Origin: Liolophura sinensis
Taxonomy: Eukaryota; Mollusca; Polyplacophora; Chitonida; Chitonidae
Direction of reading: 5' to 3'
Assembly: GCF_032854445.1 (NCBI RefSeq)
Contig: NC_088298.1
Span: forward strand, 19,549,976-19,613,975
Length of the DNA stretch: 64,000 bases
Shown here: in pieces, positions 49,706-62,121 of the stretch
How positions within the stretch are numbered: the stretch's first letter is position 1
Layout of the letters: every line of letters begins with the position of its first letter
Program-made: the position numbers and the translations under genes
Notes under the pieces: generated by a model
The model's database searches: none
Told to the model about the DNA's origin: nothing
The model's input: only the letters and a program-made list of their open reading frames with translations

Positions 49706-51805
49706 TTAATGAGGAAGTCTTTTTTTCATGTCAGTGAAAATTTTGGCTGCTCTGGCAAAGTCAAAGTGCTCCACACTGCCACCATTCAGTTTGATAAACA
49801 TCAGCCTGTTTAGACGTTCTGGGGTTATCCGGTTCCTGGATTTGTTCTTGATTGCATTTTGGATGGAAAATCCCCTCTCACATGGGGCAGAGGAAACTGG
49901 AAGCACCAGCAATTTTGCCAAGTAACACAAAGTCAGGAAACTCTTCATTAAACTCTGTGATCAACACTTTCACAAAAGCTTCAAATGAAAGCACTTGGAA
50001 TGACTTAGCTAAGTGTTTGAACTGTAGAAAGCTAGCTTCCATTCTGTCTTTGTTAACAAGCTCTTGGTAAAACTCTACTAACACACCAAACTGTTGCACG
50101 CCATAATCTAAGAGGTTAAGGTCACTAGGGTATCGCCCTGGGTTGAACAGGACATCAAAACATTCAAGCTTGTCTACCATGTCACTGGGAAACCTGTCAT
50201 CAAGGTTACTGCTGAGCTTATCCAGGTAGGTATTTCTGATATCGTTAAACCTTTGTCTGAGAATGTTATTATCTGAAACATTCACATCATGGTACTTGGC
50301 TGCCTCTCCTGTTGGCATCTCACCCAAAGCATGGAGAACTTCCGTTACCTTGCTGGACCCTTTTCTCATGTCAGTCAATGTGTTCTTGGCAGAAGTAACA
50401 CTGTGTTTGATATGAGAAAGGTTGACGGCATCTTTCTGGAACGTAAGGCTTAGAATTCCAATGGCTGTTAAAATGTCAATGAGGAGGGCTGTGAACAACA
50501 GGAACAATGAATTGCCAATAAATTTCGATAGTCCTACTGCTTTCGGTGATTTCTCCGCATCAAGGGAGAGCATAATGGCACAATAGCTGTCTAGAACCAT
50601 TTTCACAGCAGACTCAATAGAAAGCCAACGAACAGATGTGGGTTCCACGATTTGTTTTGCCTTGCCGTTAAGAACAGTTTGTAGTTGTCTTAGCTCATCG
50701 TATCTGACAGAAGAATCCCTGTAAAACTGATAGAGTGAGTGTATCATGGCGTGATAGTTCTTGCAATACTCAATCGACTTTCCTGCCTGGGATACAGCTA
50801 AATTCAAACGGTGAGCCACGCAGCGGATATGGACAATATTCTTATTTCGACGGACCAGTTTTGCGCCGAGGCCATTGTGACGACCAGTCATTACAGCCGC
50901 TCCGTCAGTTCCCAGACCAAGGACTTTCTGCATGTCATCCTGGCAAATGTTTTTCTTTTCTAAAACTGAGATAATGGCAGTTTTAGTACCAGCAGCGGTA
51001 CCGTCTGTTATACGTTCATTGCCTATAAACGACACATGCACTTCTCCATTGTCAATGTACCTAACATAAATGGCAATTTTTTTTCCACTGATACATCACA
51101 AGTCTCGTCCAACATTATGCCAATGAAGTCACTTGCCTGTAATTTGTCAAGAATGCTTTCCTCCGCGACTTGTTCTATACACTCCTCCATTTCGGAGACA
51201 ATTTGCGGCCGTTTGTAGTACTGCTTCACTTTTACACCATTCAAAACTTGCAAGTCCATTAGGTCTCGAAAATTATCAGCGGCAATGTTATTTTTGGCCA
51301 TCACAAAAACAGTTCTTAGCTGAATCATTTCGCTGTTCATTTTTTCGTCGTACGTATTTTGGCTGACTTCGCGAACTTTTTTCATGGCCGCATCTGTGTG
51401 AGAGCGCATATGTAAAATCTTTACAGCCTCGATGTGTTGTTTAGAATCTTGATGGCGGGACAACGCGCTGAGTTGAAAGTTACAACAGCCCTGGTTTGTT
51501 GTGAAGGAATTGTTAAAATTTGCACTTTTACAAGTGTTACATATCATACCCGAGGCCTGGGATTCGGAGTTGGCCCTACTCAACCATGGAAATTTCATTT
51601 GCCATTCGGTTTGAAACAATCGAGTGCGAGCCCGTTTAGGTGCCGATACCGCGTCTGTGTCAGTGTGTGATGTTTTTTCAGCTTCAGCCGGCTCAGGTGA
51701 TTCAGAATCACGCATGACAACAGTGTGGCTAGACTCGGATCCACCGCCGAAAAACCTTGACAACTTGGACTGTTTGCTCATGATTTGCTTTGAATGATAG
51801 CACAT
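49706..51805 (-). pseudogene. hAT transposase (ZNF862-like), two frameshifts
   Basis: DNA-cutting enzyme of the hAT element. Segment 1 (51805 to about 51070) has the ATG start, a Ser/Pro-rich N-terminus, a zinc-finger-like region (CNTC ... RHQDSKQH) and LDETCDVS. A one-base slip in the A8 run at about 51072-51079 shifts the frame. Segment 2 (to about 49900) holds GLGTDGAAVMTGRHNGLGAK, CVAHRLNLAVSQ and TSVRWLSIESAVK of the catalytic region. A second shift near 49900-49930 separates segment 3, the hAT C-terminal dimerisation domain (LPVSSAPCERGFS, ITPERLNRLMFIKLNG). No full protein can be made, but only two lesions suggest a fairly young element. Confidence 0.9.
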
Positions 51806-52109
51806 TTGCTCAGCGGACCGGTTACACTTTACTGTGTGCTGTGTGCATTGAAGCAGTGCGTCAATTCATTGATCCCCCTCTAGCAGCATACGTCACAATT
51901 GTAGGCCACGCGTGCTATTTTTAGCGCTGGATGTGCCATGTTGCTACCATAGAACACGTGGATGCTGGTTTATGAAAATAACTGGATACATGAATTATTT
52001 TAGTGACTAAATCAGCTTCCATGGGCACTTGGATGTGGTAGTAAATTTTGGGGGGTTTTTTTGTTGCGTCCCATGGGACCCCTGCCGATGCATTTTTTGC
52101 GTCCAAGTC

Positions 52110-52140
52110 AAAAAACACGCGTCAGAGACGCGTGTTTTTT
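52110..52140. other. Perfect 14-bp subterminal hairpin of the hAT element
   Basis: AAAAAACACGCGTC and GACGCGTGTTTTTT are exact complements around AGA, next to the right terminal repeat. Subterminal palindromes are often transposase-binding sites in hAT elements; that role is inferred here. Confidence 0.9.
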
Positions 52141-52236
52141 GCGTCCGGTAAATCCCTGCTTTAGTGTCACAACAATCTGTTGGCTTTATACTAACAAATT
52201 CTTTTTACACAGCGTTGAACCCTTTCAACACTTTCT

Positions 52237-52383
52237 ATTTATTTATTTATTTTATCTGATTGGTGTTTTACGCCGTACTCAAGAATATTTCACTTATACG
52301 ACGGCGGCCAGCATCATGGTGGGAGGAAACCAGGCAGAGCCTGGAGGAAACCCACGATCATTCGCAGGTTGCTGACAGACCTA
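52237..52383 (-). mobile_element. SINE family A, 5'-truncated
   Basis: Plus strand reads tail (TTTATCTGATTGGTGTTTTA), body (CGACGGCGGCCAGCATCATG) and ends at GGTTGCTGACAGACC. The tRNA head is missing. Confidence 0.88.
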
Positions 52384-52518
52384 CCACAACTGGTGCACTT
52401 CTCAATGATGTTCATCATTCGCTGTCAATGGAGGCTTTGGTTGATTAAGCCTCAGGGTCTGCACACACTCAAACACACACATGCACACATACAGAGCTGT
52501 TGTTGTAGTCCTGCACCC

Positions 52519-52581
52519 TCAATCTCGTCCGACGACGTTAAACCCCAAGCACTCACTCACTCACTCACTCAATCTCGTCCG
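52519..52581 (+). mobile_element. 37-bp SINE family B tail insertion with 13-bp target duplications
   Basis: TCAATCTCGTCCG at 52519-52531 and again at 52569-52581 flanks only ACGACGTTAAACCCCAAGCA + CTCACTCACTCACTCAC. That insert is the 3' end of family B (compare 54245-54490), so this is an extremely 5'-truncated retroposition event. Confidence 0.9.
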
Positions 52582-54230
52582 TAACTCTCTTTGCTCGGGA
52601 CTCTCCCAAAACAAGTCCGTCCATGCCAGGTAGTCTTCTGTCCTATATCACTGCTTCTGTACATTCATGTGCCTGAAGCAAGGTGGCAGTTCACATGCAT
52701 CACAGCCCATACCCTTGTTCCTCAACCTTTTTTCATAAGAAAGACAAACATTTAGTGCAATTTATGCATAATTCTAATTTGATTTTGGACACAAAACCAC
52801 ACTGGATGGATTGGCCAATTTCAGGGCTGAAATCCTGAAGGGACCCAAAAAGGGGAAAAACGTTATACTTTTTAACCTGTAACAACGCAGAAATCCTCAA
52901 ATAATTAGTGAGCAATTACATACGTAATCAGGTTCCACGTTGGGTGTTCCTGGGTGTGCATGAGGAATGGACACTTAAACTGCCCGTACATGTATGAGAA
53001 ACCTGTGAAGTTTCCCGGGGGGCGGGGGGTATCATGGCATAGTACCAAACCAATGACGGCGAATCTAGGTCGGCCAAGGGATTGGAGGACTGCATCCGAT
53101 TGGTCAGGCCTTTGAGGCAGCTGAACGGTTAGCGGACCCCACTCATCTAGGTAGATCCCCGGCAAAGTGCACTGAAGCCATGTTTGAGAGACAAGGTCTA
53201 AAGAGGGAAACCAAGAAGAAAGCTCAAAAGGTATTGAACTAGGGCCTCACAAAGAGTATAATCTTCCCAGTCAACACAGAATAATGCCTTCAGAATATCC
53301 TTGAATGAAAACCTTGCAAACATGTGAAAAGTTTGAAGAATTACAGGTTGGAGCCGACTTGATTACGTCTGAAATGTTACCCCTTAAAATGGCCATAAGT
53401 CAGCAATGTCTCCACCCAGGCCAATGTCACGTCCTGAAACAGCATCAATGATGAAATGTTACCATACAATCACAATCAAGTGCATTTGCATGTTTGGGTG
53501 ACATCACGATGATGTGACCCTGTACAAGCCCATTCTCATTTGCTGTAGACACATACATGTAAGCATGCAGTAGATGTGGTGTTACTTTAATGACAGGAAT
53601 AAGGCCACAGACCCTCATTAGTTTTCCACAAGCGACAATGTTAACATTCAGCGCTGTAGCTCAGTCCCAAACATTCTGTGGCCAATAAGCTTTGGTGCAT
53701 ACCTGGCCCAGCCTGTGACAAAGAAACCATAAAAATCTTGACATAGGCTGACTGTTGAAATCTGGACTTTTCTATGAAGGCAGCTGGGAGGGGTGCCTAG
53801 CATCGCCAAGGGGACGTCACTAGCAGCCTCATCATCACCCATCTCTGTGCCCTCTTGCCCAGAATTTCAAACTGTCATCATTAAAACTCATTCCTGCCCA
53901 AAGCTTAGACAATTTCCATCATTTTGATACCAAGCATGCACCTGTACACAAAAAATTGCAGGTTGGAAGAGAAAAAAGACTTTACACCCTAAAATACACA
54001 GAATTACATTCGTCTCTACCAAAAAACGGAAGTTGTAATGGGGGTCTGTGTCCATAACTCACTAAAAGGGGAATAACTCAAGGAGCAGCTTTCACTGGGT
54101 TACCGAGCCAACGGTGCATGTAGGAGAAGATACTAGTAAATAATAAGTTGTGGAGCTCAACTTCAGAAACGCCTGGCTGGATTTCTGATATCAACTGTAC
54201 AATTAAAACTGAGTAGTAGATAAATGGTTT
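52582..54230. other. Intergenic, nothing recognised
   Basis: Short frames only. A GGGGGGCGGGGG-type tract lies near 53018-53028. No gene, RNA or clear repeat that I can support. Confidence 0.6.
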
Positions 54231-54244
54231 CAAACAGCTTATGA

Positions 54245-54490
54245 CTGGCCCCGATAGCACAGTTGGTACAGTGTCCACTTCAGGAGCAGTAGACACATAA
54301 GACCTTCAAAGGCGGGGGTGGCTTACTTGCCTTTGGTAAGGTGTCTCAGTGAAGGAGGACTAGATAAAAGAGCTGTGGAAATCCATCCAACAAGGAGGCA
54401 CAATAAAAGCACTCTAAGGATTCATTCATCGTCATACGCCTGAAAAATTGTTAAGCATGACATTAAACCCCAAGCACTAACTCACTCACT
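54245..54490 (+). mobile_element. tRNA-derived SINE, family B, full length
   Basis: The head CTGGCCCCGATAGCACAGTT has an A box. The body runs to the tail ATTAAACCCCAAGCACTAAC then TCACTCACT. It is flanked by a perfect 14-bp target duplication, CAAACAGCTTATGA, at 54231-54244 and 54491-54504. Distinct from family A in head, body and tail. Confidence 0.92.
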
Positions 54491-54504
54491 CAAACAGCTT
54501 ATGA

Positions 54505-56865
54505 ACATGTCTGTCGCACAGAGGAAGACCTTGAGGAATCACAGGGAACACCAGCAACAACAACAACACGCATGTATGTATGCCTGGGCATTTTTTTTAA
54601 CGTTATACAAGTTTTCAGTCATATGACAAGGAGGAGTCATTAGGTGTGTGTAGATGTAATGTCTTTTTGTGGCAGGGCGAGTCCATGCCGCCAAAAGGAT
54701 GCTGCCACTGAAGTAACATGGTGAAGACACCAGACATGACACTATCATGACAAAGCCACCAGACATGACACCCCGCCCAGTCACATTATAATGACACCGG
54801 GCCAACCAGTTCTGTTTCCTTAGTCTAACCTCTCAGTGCTGAGTGCCAAGCGAGGCAGCAATAAGTACCATTTTTGAAGTGTATGCTCTGACCTGACCCG
54901 ACTATGAAACAATCTGCACAGTTTTATGAAGCTTCCATCATCTTTAATGACACAAATAATTTTTGTTGTTTTCACAATAATTTTGTGCATAAATACCACA
55001 GAAAAAACTTCTTCAGTGCTTGAAAAGGTTGATGATTTACAGCAACTTTTCATTGGCTTACTTTAATCAATGAACTGCCGTGAGCCAAATCAGCCAATTG
55101 AATACTTCAGCCTCTGAACAATGACGACGAAAGAGAATATAGGATATTCATCCCCCATTTATCCCACGTTCTGAGTCACATTTATGAGATATTCTACCCC
55201 ACTATTGTTACGGGCAGTGTGCAAATATGCAAATTACACAGAGATGACTTTTCAAACAACATCAAGTGTGTCATGCAACACACCGGCTGGTACGTTTACC
55301 TCACCAAGTAATATGATTTCTTACTGTTTATGTTCATAAATAAAAGAATTTCCCTTTGTTTACTTGTTAATTTTGATTCCTGGTTTATAGAAATCACCTT
55401 CGGAATTTCCTTTAGTGATAAAAGTGTTCTTTCACACAGTTTATAGATATCATTTTTGTTTTTACATTTTTTTCTATTCTACACCCAGATGCCATGACGT
55501 TGAAAAACAAACATTTCAAGACCTTCCAATCTGAGCTCAGTGATATGACGTCATAACACATGTACAGTAAACTGTTACAGTTCAATGTCACAATAAGACA
55601 ATAAGACACAATGTCATACATACACAGTTTTGACGTATCTAGGTCAGCTGCCATGGCCTAAGGTCTAAAATGCATGACCTCTGTGGAGAACAGAGAAAGT
55701 AGAACAGAATGGCAGCATGAAATATGCAGTTTTTGCCACATTCGCTTCAATTTTTGGGGTAGAATAGACTTTAACACCTTCGTCTTGGTAACAACCTGTT
55801 AGTTCTTACCACTTTTTATCAACCCTTAATCATAAATTTCAATAAATCATAAATGTGGCTCATGTGTTACATACAAGAGTGACCAAACTGGAACCAGTAA
55901 ATCAGTACACTGAGTAAGCAAAGAGATGACCCATTCTTTTGACTGATGCCAAATGGTCCCATACACAGTCAACATAAACTGTCCACAACAATCCAGGGGA
56001 GATAACCCTATCTGTGGCAAACACAACCCTGACTGATTAGTCCTTATCCACTACTTACATCACTTCATTATCAATACAACAATGTGTCTGTTATTATATG
56101 CTAAAGGCAATAATGTGTCTGTTATCACATGCTACAGGCAACAATGTGTCTATCATCACATGTTGCAGGCAACAATGCATCTATACTTTCAGCATTACTA
56201 ACTACAATTCCATAAAACAAATTTACGACAAATACTAGTCCAAATATTCTGCCTAGAAATGCCACACCAACTTAACTGATGGTTTGGTTTGGCTGGCTCA
56301 TTGTAGTTCAAATGCCTTGCATTTAAAAATGTTAAGACGAGACTGGTGATACAAAGAGGTGTTTCAGAGAAATACAGCTCTAAATGAAATAACCAGGCGA
56401 ATGTAACTATGTATCTAGGTAATTGTTTTTTCCTTAAATTAAAACACACAGGTTCCACAAGTTGATTTCAAACGGTAAGGACAATCATGACCTACCTCTT
56501 AACATTTCAAATGCAAGGCACTCTGACTATAACTATTTCACTACCCAAGCTGTCAGGTGATATGCCAGTCTAGCAGTTCTAGACAGCGTACTTGGACTAT
56601 ATATACACCAAAGTTATCGCTGTATGCTAATGTGAAAGAAAACAAATCAATTTCTGCTAATATCACCTTTCCAGGAGATACATCATCAGCTGTCCGGCTA
56701 TAAGTAAGTAGGTCTCTATAAGTAGCATGGATTACTGCACATATTGACTGAAACCTACAAAACGAAGACCTAAAAATGTTCAGAAAGTTTTCATCTCATC
56801 ATATACATATAAATATGGAAGGTGTTATAATGCATTTCTGAAGCTTTCTGACAAGAACCAAGTAA
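54505..56865. other. Intergenic, nothing recognised
   Basis: AT-rich DNA without coding signal. A short direct repeat (GGCAACAATGTGTCT type) at about 56078-56175 has three to four copies. Confidence 0.6.
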
Positions 56866-57032
56866 GTATTTATTGGTTTCATTGGGGTTCTATGATGGGA
56901 AACCCATGACCATCCGCAGCTTTCCAGCAGACTTCCTATGTACGACCAGAGAGGAAGCCAGCATGGGCTGGACTTGAACTCACAGCGACCGCATTGGTGG
57001 GAGGCTGCTGGGTCATTGCGTTGTGGTGCGGT
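56866..57032 (-). mobile_element. SINE family A, internal and head part
   Basis: Includes GGGAAACCCATGACCATCCG, AGAGGAAGCCAGCATGGGCT, GACTTGAACTCACAGCGACC and CTGCTGGGTCATTGCG. The tail region is decayed (TATTTATTGGTTTCATTGGG). Confidence 0.8.
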
Positions 57033-60000
57033 AGTACATTATTAAAGTGACATGGTCACTCAAAATGTGGATTTTAACAAATTCTAATTGCGACATTTTA
57101 ACGAAGTTTTAAGATCGTTCATAAACTGAATCTCTCAAGTTGAAATAAAAAATATTCATTGAGTATGAAGATTGAACATGCTAAGAGAAGTCTTGCCGTC
57201 ATTTGAATTCAACACAAAGAGGGCTGGCCAATTAGCTTCATTAATAATTAACCGGAAAGGCCCAAAGCATATGCACAGCGTTCGGAAAGGTTCCTACGAT
57301 ACCTACTTTCGATCAGACGACGAACTTGGATAATTTCGAATATTGATACACACTGATACGTACAGAGTTTAGCAGTTTAAACAGCAGTGAGAAAAAGTTA
57401 CGAATAACCGTCTCATTAAACTAAGAATCAGAAACATGTGTCGGTTTGACGTTTAACACCCCTAGCCCACAACAACAACAACATTTGATCCCACCTGTCA
57501 TGTAGCAGCTTTGTGACGTCTTCGTGCTTTCTGAGACCCTTTTCTTTTTTCAGTGTACACCACCATTCAAACTGGATACCAATTGCTTGTTAGTCAACCT
57601 ATCAAGCTCTTTTAGGCGGATCCTGTAACGAGTGAGCTGCAAGTCCTATTACGTAACTGATCAGTTCTGTTTGTTTACATATGAAGCACTGTGCAAACCG
57701 AGCACTGTGCGCACGCTCCATTTCCACTGAATTGACAGCGCCTCATTTAAATATTCTAGACGAATTTTCAGTTTTGTTATTTTTAAATATTCATTTAACT
57801 TACAATGATGGGAGTGGGATTAACGAAAAGCTTGTAACTTTTACTTCTTGACAAAAATTACCGATACTCGTGTCATTCTGTAATAACGCAAAAATATCTG
57901 ATACTAATATTTGGGCAACATTGCTACTTCAAACCAGGTGTGCGTTTCACTCGTGGAGGTATATCGACTAATTCAGAAACTGCTTCAGTACAACTAAATC
58001 TGCTGATAAAATATACCCGAAATATGTATATTTCGCTGAATTGACGAGAGTTGAATTTTCAAAAAAACGCGGGAATATTTTATATACTCATAGAGTGCTG
58101 AGTTATCGTCACATAGTAACGCTGACCTTACCTCTCTACTTCGCCGTGAAGAAAGTTTTACAAATCTCTGTAGCGCCAACAACAAAGTAATGGACGCACT
58201 CTACTATAGCACGAACTCGTGTGCTTTGACAATAATCAGCAGTAAATATAAATTAAAGAAAACAAAAACAAAAGTTTAGTACACAAAAGTTTAGTACACA
58301 AAAGTTTAGTACTTCGCAAAGTATGACATGAGGCGATTAAACTGCCTCTCACGCAAGACTTTTACAAGGGGAGATCACTCTCAATGACAATACATAGCAC
58401 TGCATTTGAGCGTCGCTCGCATAAAAAAATATCCTGGCTCAGTTTGTTATGTAACAGAAAATAACGTTTTGTACAAGGCTAGATAAAGGCTTTGCACTTC
58501 TGGGGAAAAATCAAAGGAAAGAGCGCAAGCGTTTTTATGACCTTTTAAATAACTCCAAAAACCGATTATAATCCCTTTCTCCATAAAGAAATAGAATGAA
58601 ATATTAAACATGCAGTTTGGGGCGTCTTACCAGAGATATACATCAGTAATATTGCTGTAGCATGCAAGACAATAAACTATAAAATTTTCAGTACAGTGTA
58701 ATAGCTTAATCACCTTTGTCCTGCTTTTACTCCAGACGCTCGGCCCGATTGGCATACAAGCATACGAACAGGGGAGGTAACAAGGGTCCATGCACGGCAA
58801 CTATTCTTGTTTTGACAGCCAGTACAGTCCCTTTGACCAGATCTGAGTACAGCGTACTCGGTTCATTAATAATATAGTTATCATCTAATCACCAGTTTGG
58901 CAAGCAACTACAACAAAACTTATGGCAAAGTTTCTAATCGAACGGGTGCGTAACACACTTATCCTCCTATAATCCCATAGGTATACATAAATGATAACAA
59001 ATTTGAAAAAAAAAATAATCTCAATACTGACAGGTTACAACGTGAGCTGGAAACGCATCCAGCGGCTCTCAATAGCATGGACGCTGTATATAAAAATGTG
59101 CAAAACATTTTTTAACTATTAATATGAAATAGGCAAAGCCTAATCCCGAACGTAGTATAAAAGGCTTACATATACAGTGTACATTTATTAGGGAAATTAA
59201 TTACTACATATAATATATTGTCTCCTATCTACGTTTGGGCCATTTACATGGAAGCTGAAAGAGTAAACAAATAATTTTTCAAATACATATTTGAGTTGTT
59301 GCAAATGTTGAATTTCTCCATTATATATCTGGCTCCGTATAATCTTGTAATTGGCTGTTCCATCAGTCGGACGCCCTCCTACAAAAGGGAGGATAAAAAC
59401 AAATTATTGGTCAGTAGGAGTTGTTACATTTCTAGTACATGTACTACATGAATGAAATAAGCCCTGTGAGCACATATGTCCTATCATAATTCGAAATCAG
59501 GACTTTTTGCAGGCTGTGAACCCATGTGAAATTAATACCGCCTCTTATAGATCCACACCGTGTCTATAACCCCATGTCTGAAACCATTTTGACTGATACT
59601 CTTTTTTGTGTTATATGGTTAACACCACCAGTGATTACTGTCTATGTTTGAAGCTGGCCGGAAAATGTGACATCATGTGTAAGTTAATATTCATTTTACC
59701 ATACAGAGGTGAATTAGTTCAATTAACTATTAGTTAATGTACTTTCGAACAAGTTGGCCTTTGCTACTGAAATAGACTATAAAATATTGGAAACAAGTTC
59801 CACAACTTCACTTGCGCATTATCAGTGGATGTGACTGACAGTGGATGGAATACACATGAATACTTTTGCTTGAGACATTTCCACGACAGCATGGGTTGTG
59901 TGGTTTATTTCTGTATTTACTTATTATCTGACCACTTGAAGTTTGTTGCCATAGTTACGGTGGTCCTCACGGAAATGTTTCTATTGTTTACCGTCCTTTA

Positions 60001-60619
60001 GGATACACACTAAAGCTAGTTATAGTAAGTAAATGTCGGTTACCTGAAATAAAAAACAGTACGATTACTACATATATACCTAAACACTTCGAACATGTCA
60101 GTTGTTCTAACCATAACACAATCTGAGCAGCAGACCAGTATGTCAAGTCAAAAAGTTTAAAATCGAGAAAAGTCGCCGAATTGTAATATTGTACACCAGA
60201 AAGGTTAAAACTAGCCCAAAGAATGAAAATGTTCAGAATTCACTTTGAATGGAGCTAAATATCTTGTACACGTATATGAATCAAATACTAAGTAGATTTT
60301 AAATTTTTAAAAAAATTGTCATCCGTTTAAAAAGAAAATAATTCATGCAATATAAGTGGATGGTTAAATGAATAATTTCTTATATTTTCATATCAAAAAT
60401 TTGTTTAATGTCTTGAAATTTACAAAAATTAAACCCGTTTACGGTGTTATAATCTGTAGGAAAAGCTATTTTTGGCATTTTATTGACTATATATTACGTA
60501 AGTTTAATTTCGATTTGATTTCGACTGAAGGAAATTGTGTTTTCTCAATACAAGAAATTTAAAAAAGTAGAAAGTTATGGACACGTGCGTGTAAGACACA
60601 GGTTAGATTGCAGGTCATA
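57033..60619. other. Intergenic, nothing recognised
   Basis: AT-rich DNA. On the minus strand, AAGTAGAGAG|gtaagg near 58128-58134 could be a noncoding first-exon donor, but no coding exon supports it. A triple ACAAAAGTTTAGTAC repeat lies at about 58268-58315. Confidence 0.5.
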
Positions 60620-60745
60620 TTTATTTATTTGGTTATTTATTTATTTGATTGGTGTTTTACGCCGTACTCAAGAGTACTTCACTTATATTGTCAACTATAT
60701 AGTGGGAGAAAACCGGGCAGAGCAGGGGGAAAAAGTCAATGGGAT
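60620..60745 (-). mobile_element. SINE family A, 5'-truncated and diverged
   Basis: Tail (TTTATTTGATTGGTGTTTTA, CGCCGTACTCAAGAGTACTT) then a decayed body ending near GGGCAGAGCAGGGGG. Confidence 0.8.
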
Positions 60746-60987
60746 GTGATCTTAGTCCCTAGTATAACCAGAAACGTAAACAACATCAACACATACGTAA
60801 AATGTATTTCAGAATAAAATAACCGAATAACTAAATTCATGAAAACTGATTTGTTTCACAATTAATTTGTCTCCGTTACGGATTCTGTATGGATGAAAAG
60901 TATTCCACTAATATCTGCATTTGCATACATGTATCCTATTATATCCGTTATCAGATAATTACAATCACCAAGGGATATTAGACTTAA

Positions 60988-61205
60988 GTCAATAGACTGG
61001 CAGGAATGTACAACAGACTAGCAGGAATGGACAATAGACTGGCAGGAATGGACAAAAGACTGGCAGGAATGGACAATAGACTGGCAGGAATAGACACCAG
61101 ACTGGCAGGAATGGACAATAGACTGGCAGGAATAGACACCAGACTGGCAGGAAAAACAACAGAAGTGGTAGAAATAGACAATAGACTGACAGGAATTGAG
61201 ATGAT
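60988..61205. repeat. 21-bp minisatellite, open in one frame on each strand
   Basis: About ten units of GACTGGCAGGAATGGACAAT A type. Because the unit is a multiple of three, the plus strand encodes a repeated heptapeptide (NRLAGMD) from the ATG at 61006, and the minus strand a SIPASLL repeat. No promoter or partner exon is visible, so coding is unlikely. Confidence 0.9.
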
Positions 61206-61212
61206 TGTTTAG

Positions 61213-61455
61213 TTTGGAAGAGGATTATTTGGTCTTGGAAATGTTTGTTGGCTTCGAGAGAGGGTCATTGGGTTTGGGGATGTTTATTTAGTTTGAGAGA
61301 GGGTTGTTCGGTTTTGGATATACTTATTTGGTTTGAAAGAGGATTATTCCATTTTCGACAAGCTTGTTTAATTGGGAAGAAGATCATATGGTTTGTGACT
61401 TTCTTGTTTAGTTCGGAATATGATTATTTGTTTACGGTGATAGTTACTTGGTTTT
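61213..61455. repeat. Degenerate ~40-bp tandem repeat
   Basis: About six units of the type GAGAGAGGGTCATTGGGTTT followed by GGGGATGTTTATTTAGTTT, strongly diverged. Confidence 0.7.
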
Positions 61456-61688
61456 GGGGATGTCGTCTTTTTGGTGATGTTTGCCTTCCATGGTACATGT
61501 ACATATAATAAACCCTTTTCTTTACAAACACTTTCCTCCAATCACAGAAGAGCTCTGTTTTCTGATATTTCAATTCGGAAACCTTTGATTAAACACAAAA
61601 ACAATATTCAGGTCGTGCAGCTATTGGTTTCCTAAACAACCATCTGTTTCAACCGGGTTTCACGATTGGTTGTGAATTACGATTTTTA

Positions 61689-62121
61689 TTTATTTGTTTA
61701 TTTATTTATTTGATTGGTGTTTTACGCCGTACTCAAGAATATTTCACTTATACGACGGAGGTCAGTACTATGGTGGGAGAAAATCGGGCAGAGCCCGGGG
61801 AAAACCCACGACCATCTGCAAGTTGTTGGCAGACCTTCCCACGTACGTTCAGCACAATATCATGTTAGTCGAACAGAATGGTGTTGAATTAATAGAATAC
61901 GTGTGTTATATTTTACAGAATATTTTTTTTATTTATTTGATTGGTGTTTTACGCCGTACTCAAGAATATTTCACTAATACGATGACGGCCAGAATTGGGG
62001 TAGGTGGAAACCGGGTAAAGCCCGGGGGAAACCCACGGCCATCCGCAGGTTGCTGGCAGACCTTCCCACGTACGACCGGAGAGGAAGCCAGCATGAGCTG
62101 GACTTGAACTCACAGCGACCG
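61689..62121 (-). mobile_element. Composite (nested or dimeric) SINE family A
   Basis: There are two SINE tails, at 61689 and 61925, both on the minus strand. The first body runs to ACGTACG (about 61846), then about 80 bp of other DNA, then a second tail and body extending to the tRNA head (GACTTGAACTCACAGCGACC). The direct repeat ACGATTTTTA (61679-61688 and 62122-62131) flanks the whole, suggesting one outer insertion later interrupted or extended by the second. Confidence 0.75.

Larger units (their letters stand above)
49411..52158. mobile_element. hAT DNA transposon, about 2.75 kb
   Basis: Terminal inverted repeats CAGGGTTTTACC (49411-49422) and the reverse complement of GGTAAATCCCTG (52147-52158) match at 11 of 12 bases and start CAGGG as in hAT elements. 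They enclose a minus-strand transposase with hAT domains. Subterminal hairpins lie near each end (49439-49455; 52068-52079; 52110-52140). The flanking octamers (GATAAGGC and CTTTAGTG) are not a target duplication, so the ends or flanks have changed since insertion. Confidence 0.85.

Noticed and set aside
49403-52166. 8-bp target duplication of the hAT element
   Set aside because: The octamers GATAAGGC and CTTTAGTG do not match in any shift that keeps the terminal repeats aligned.
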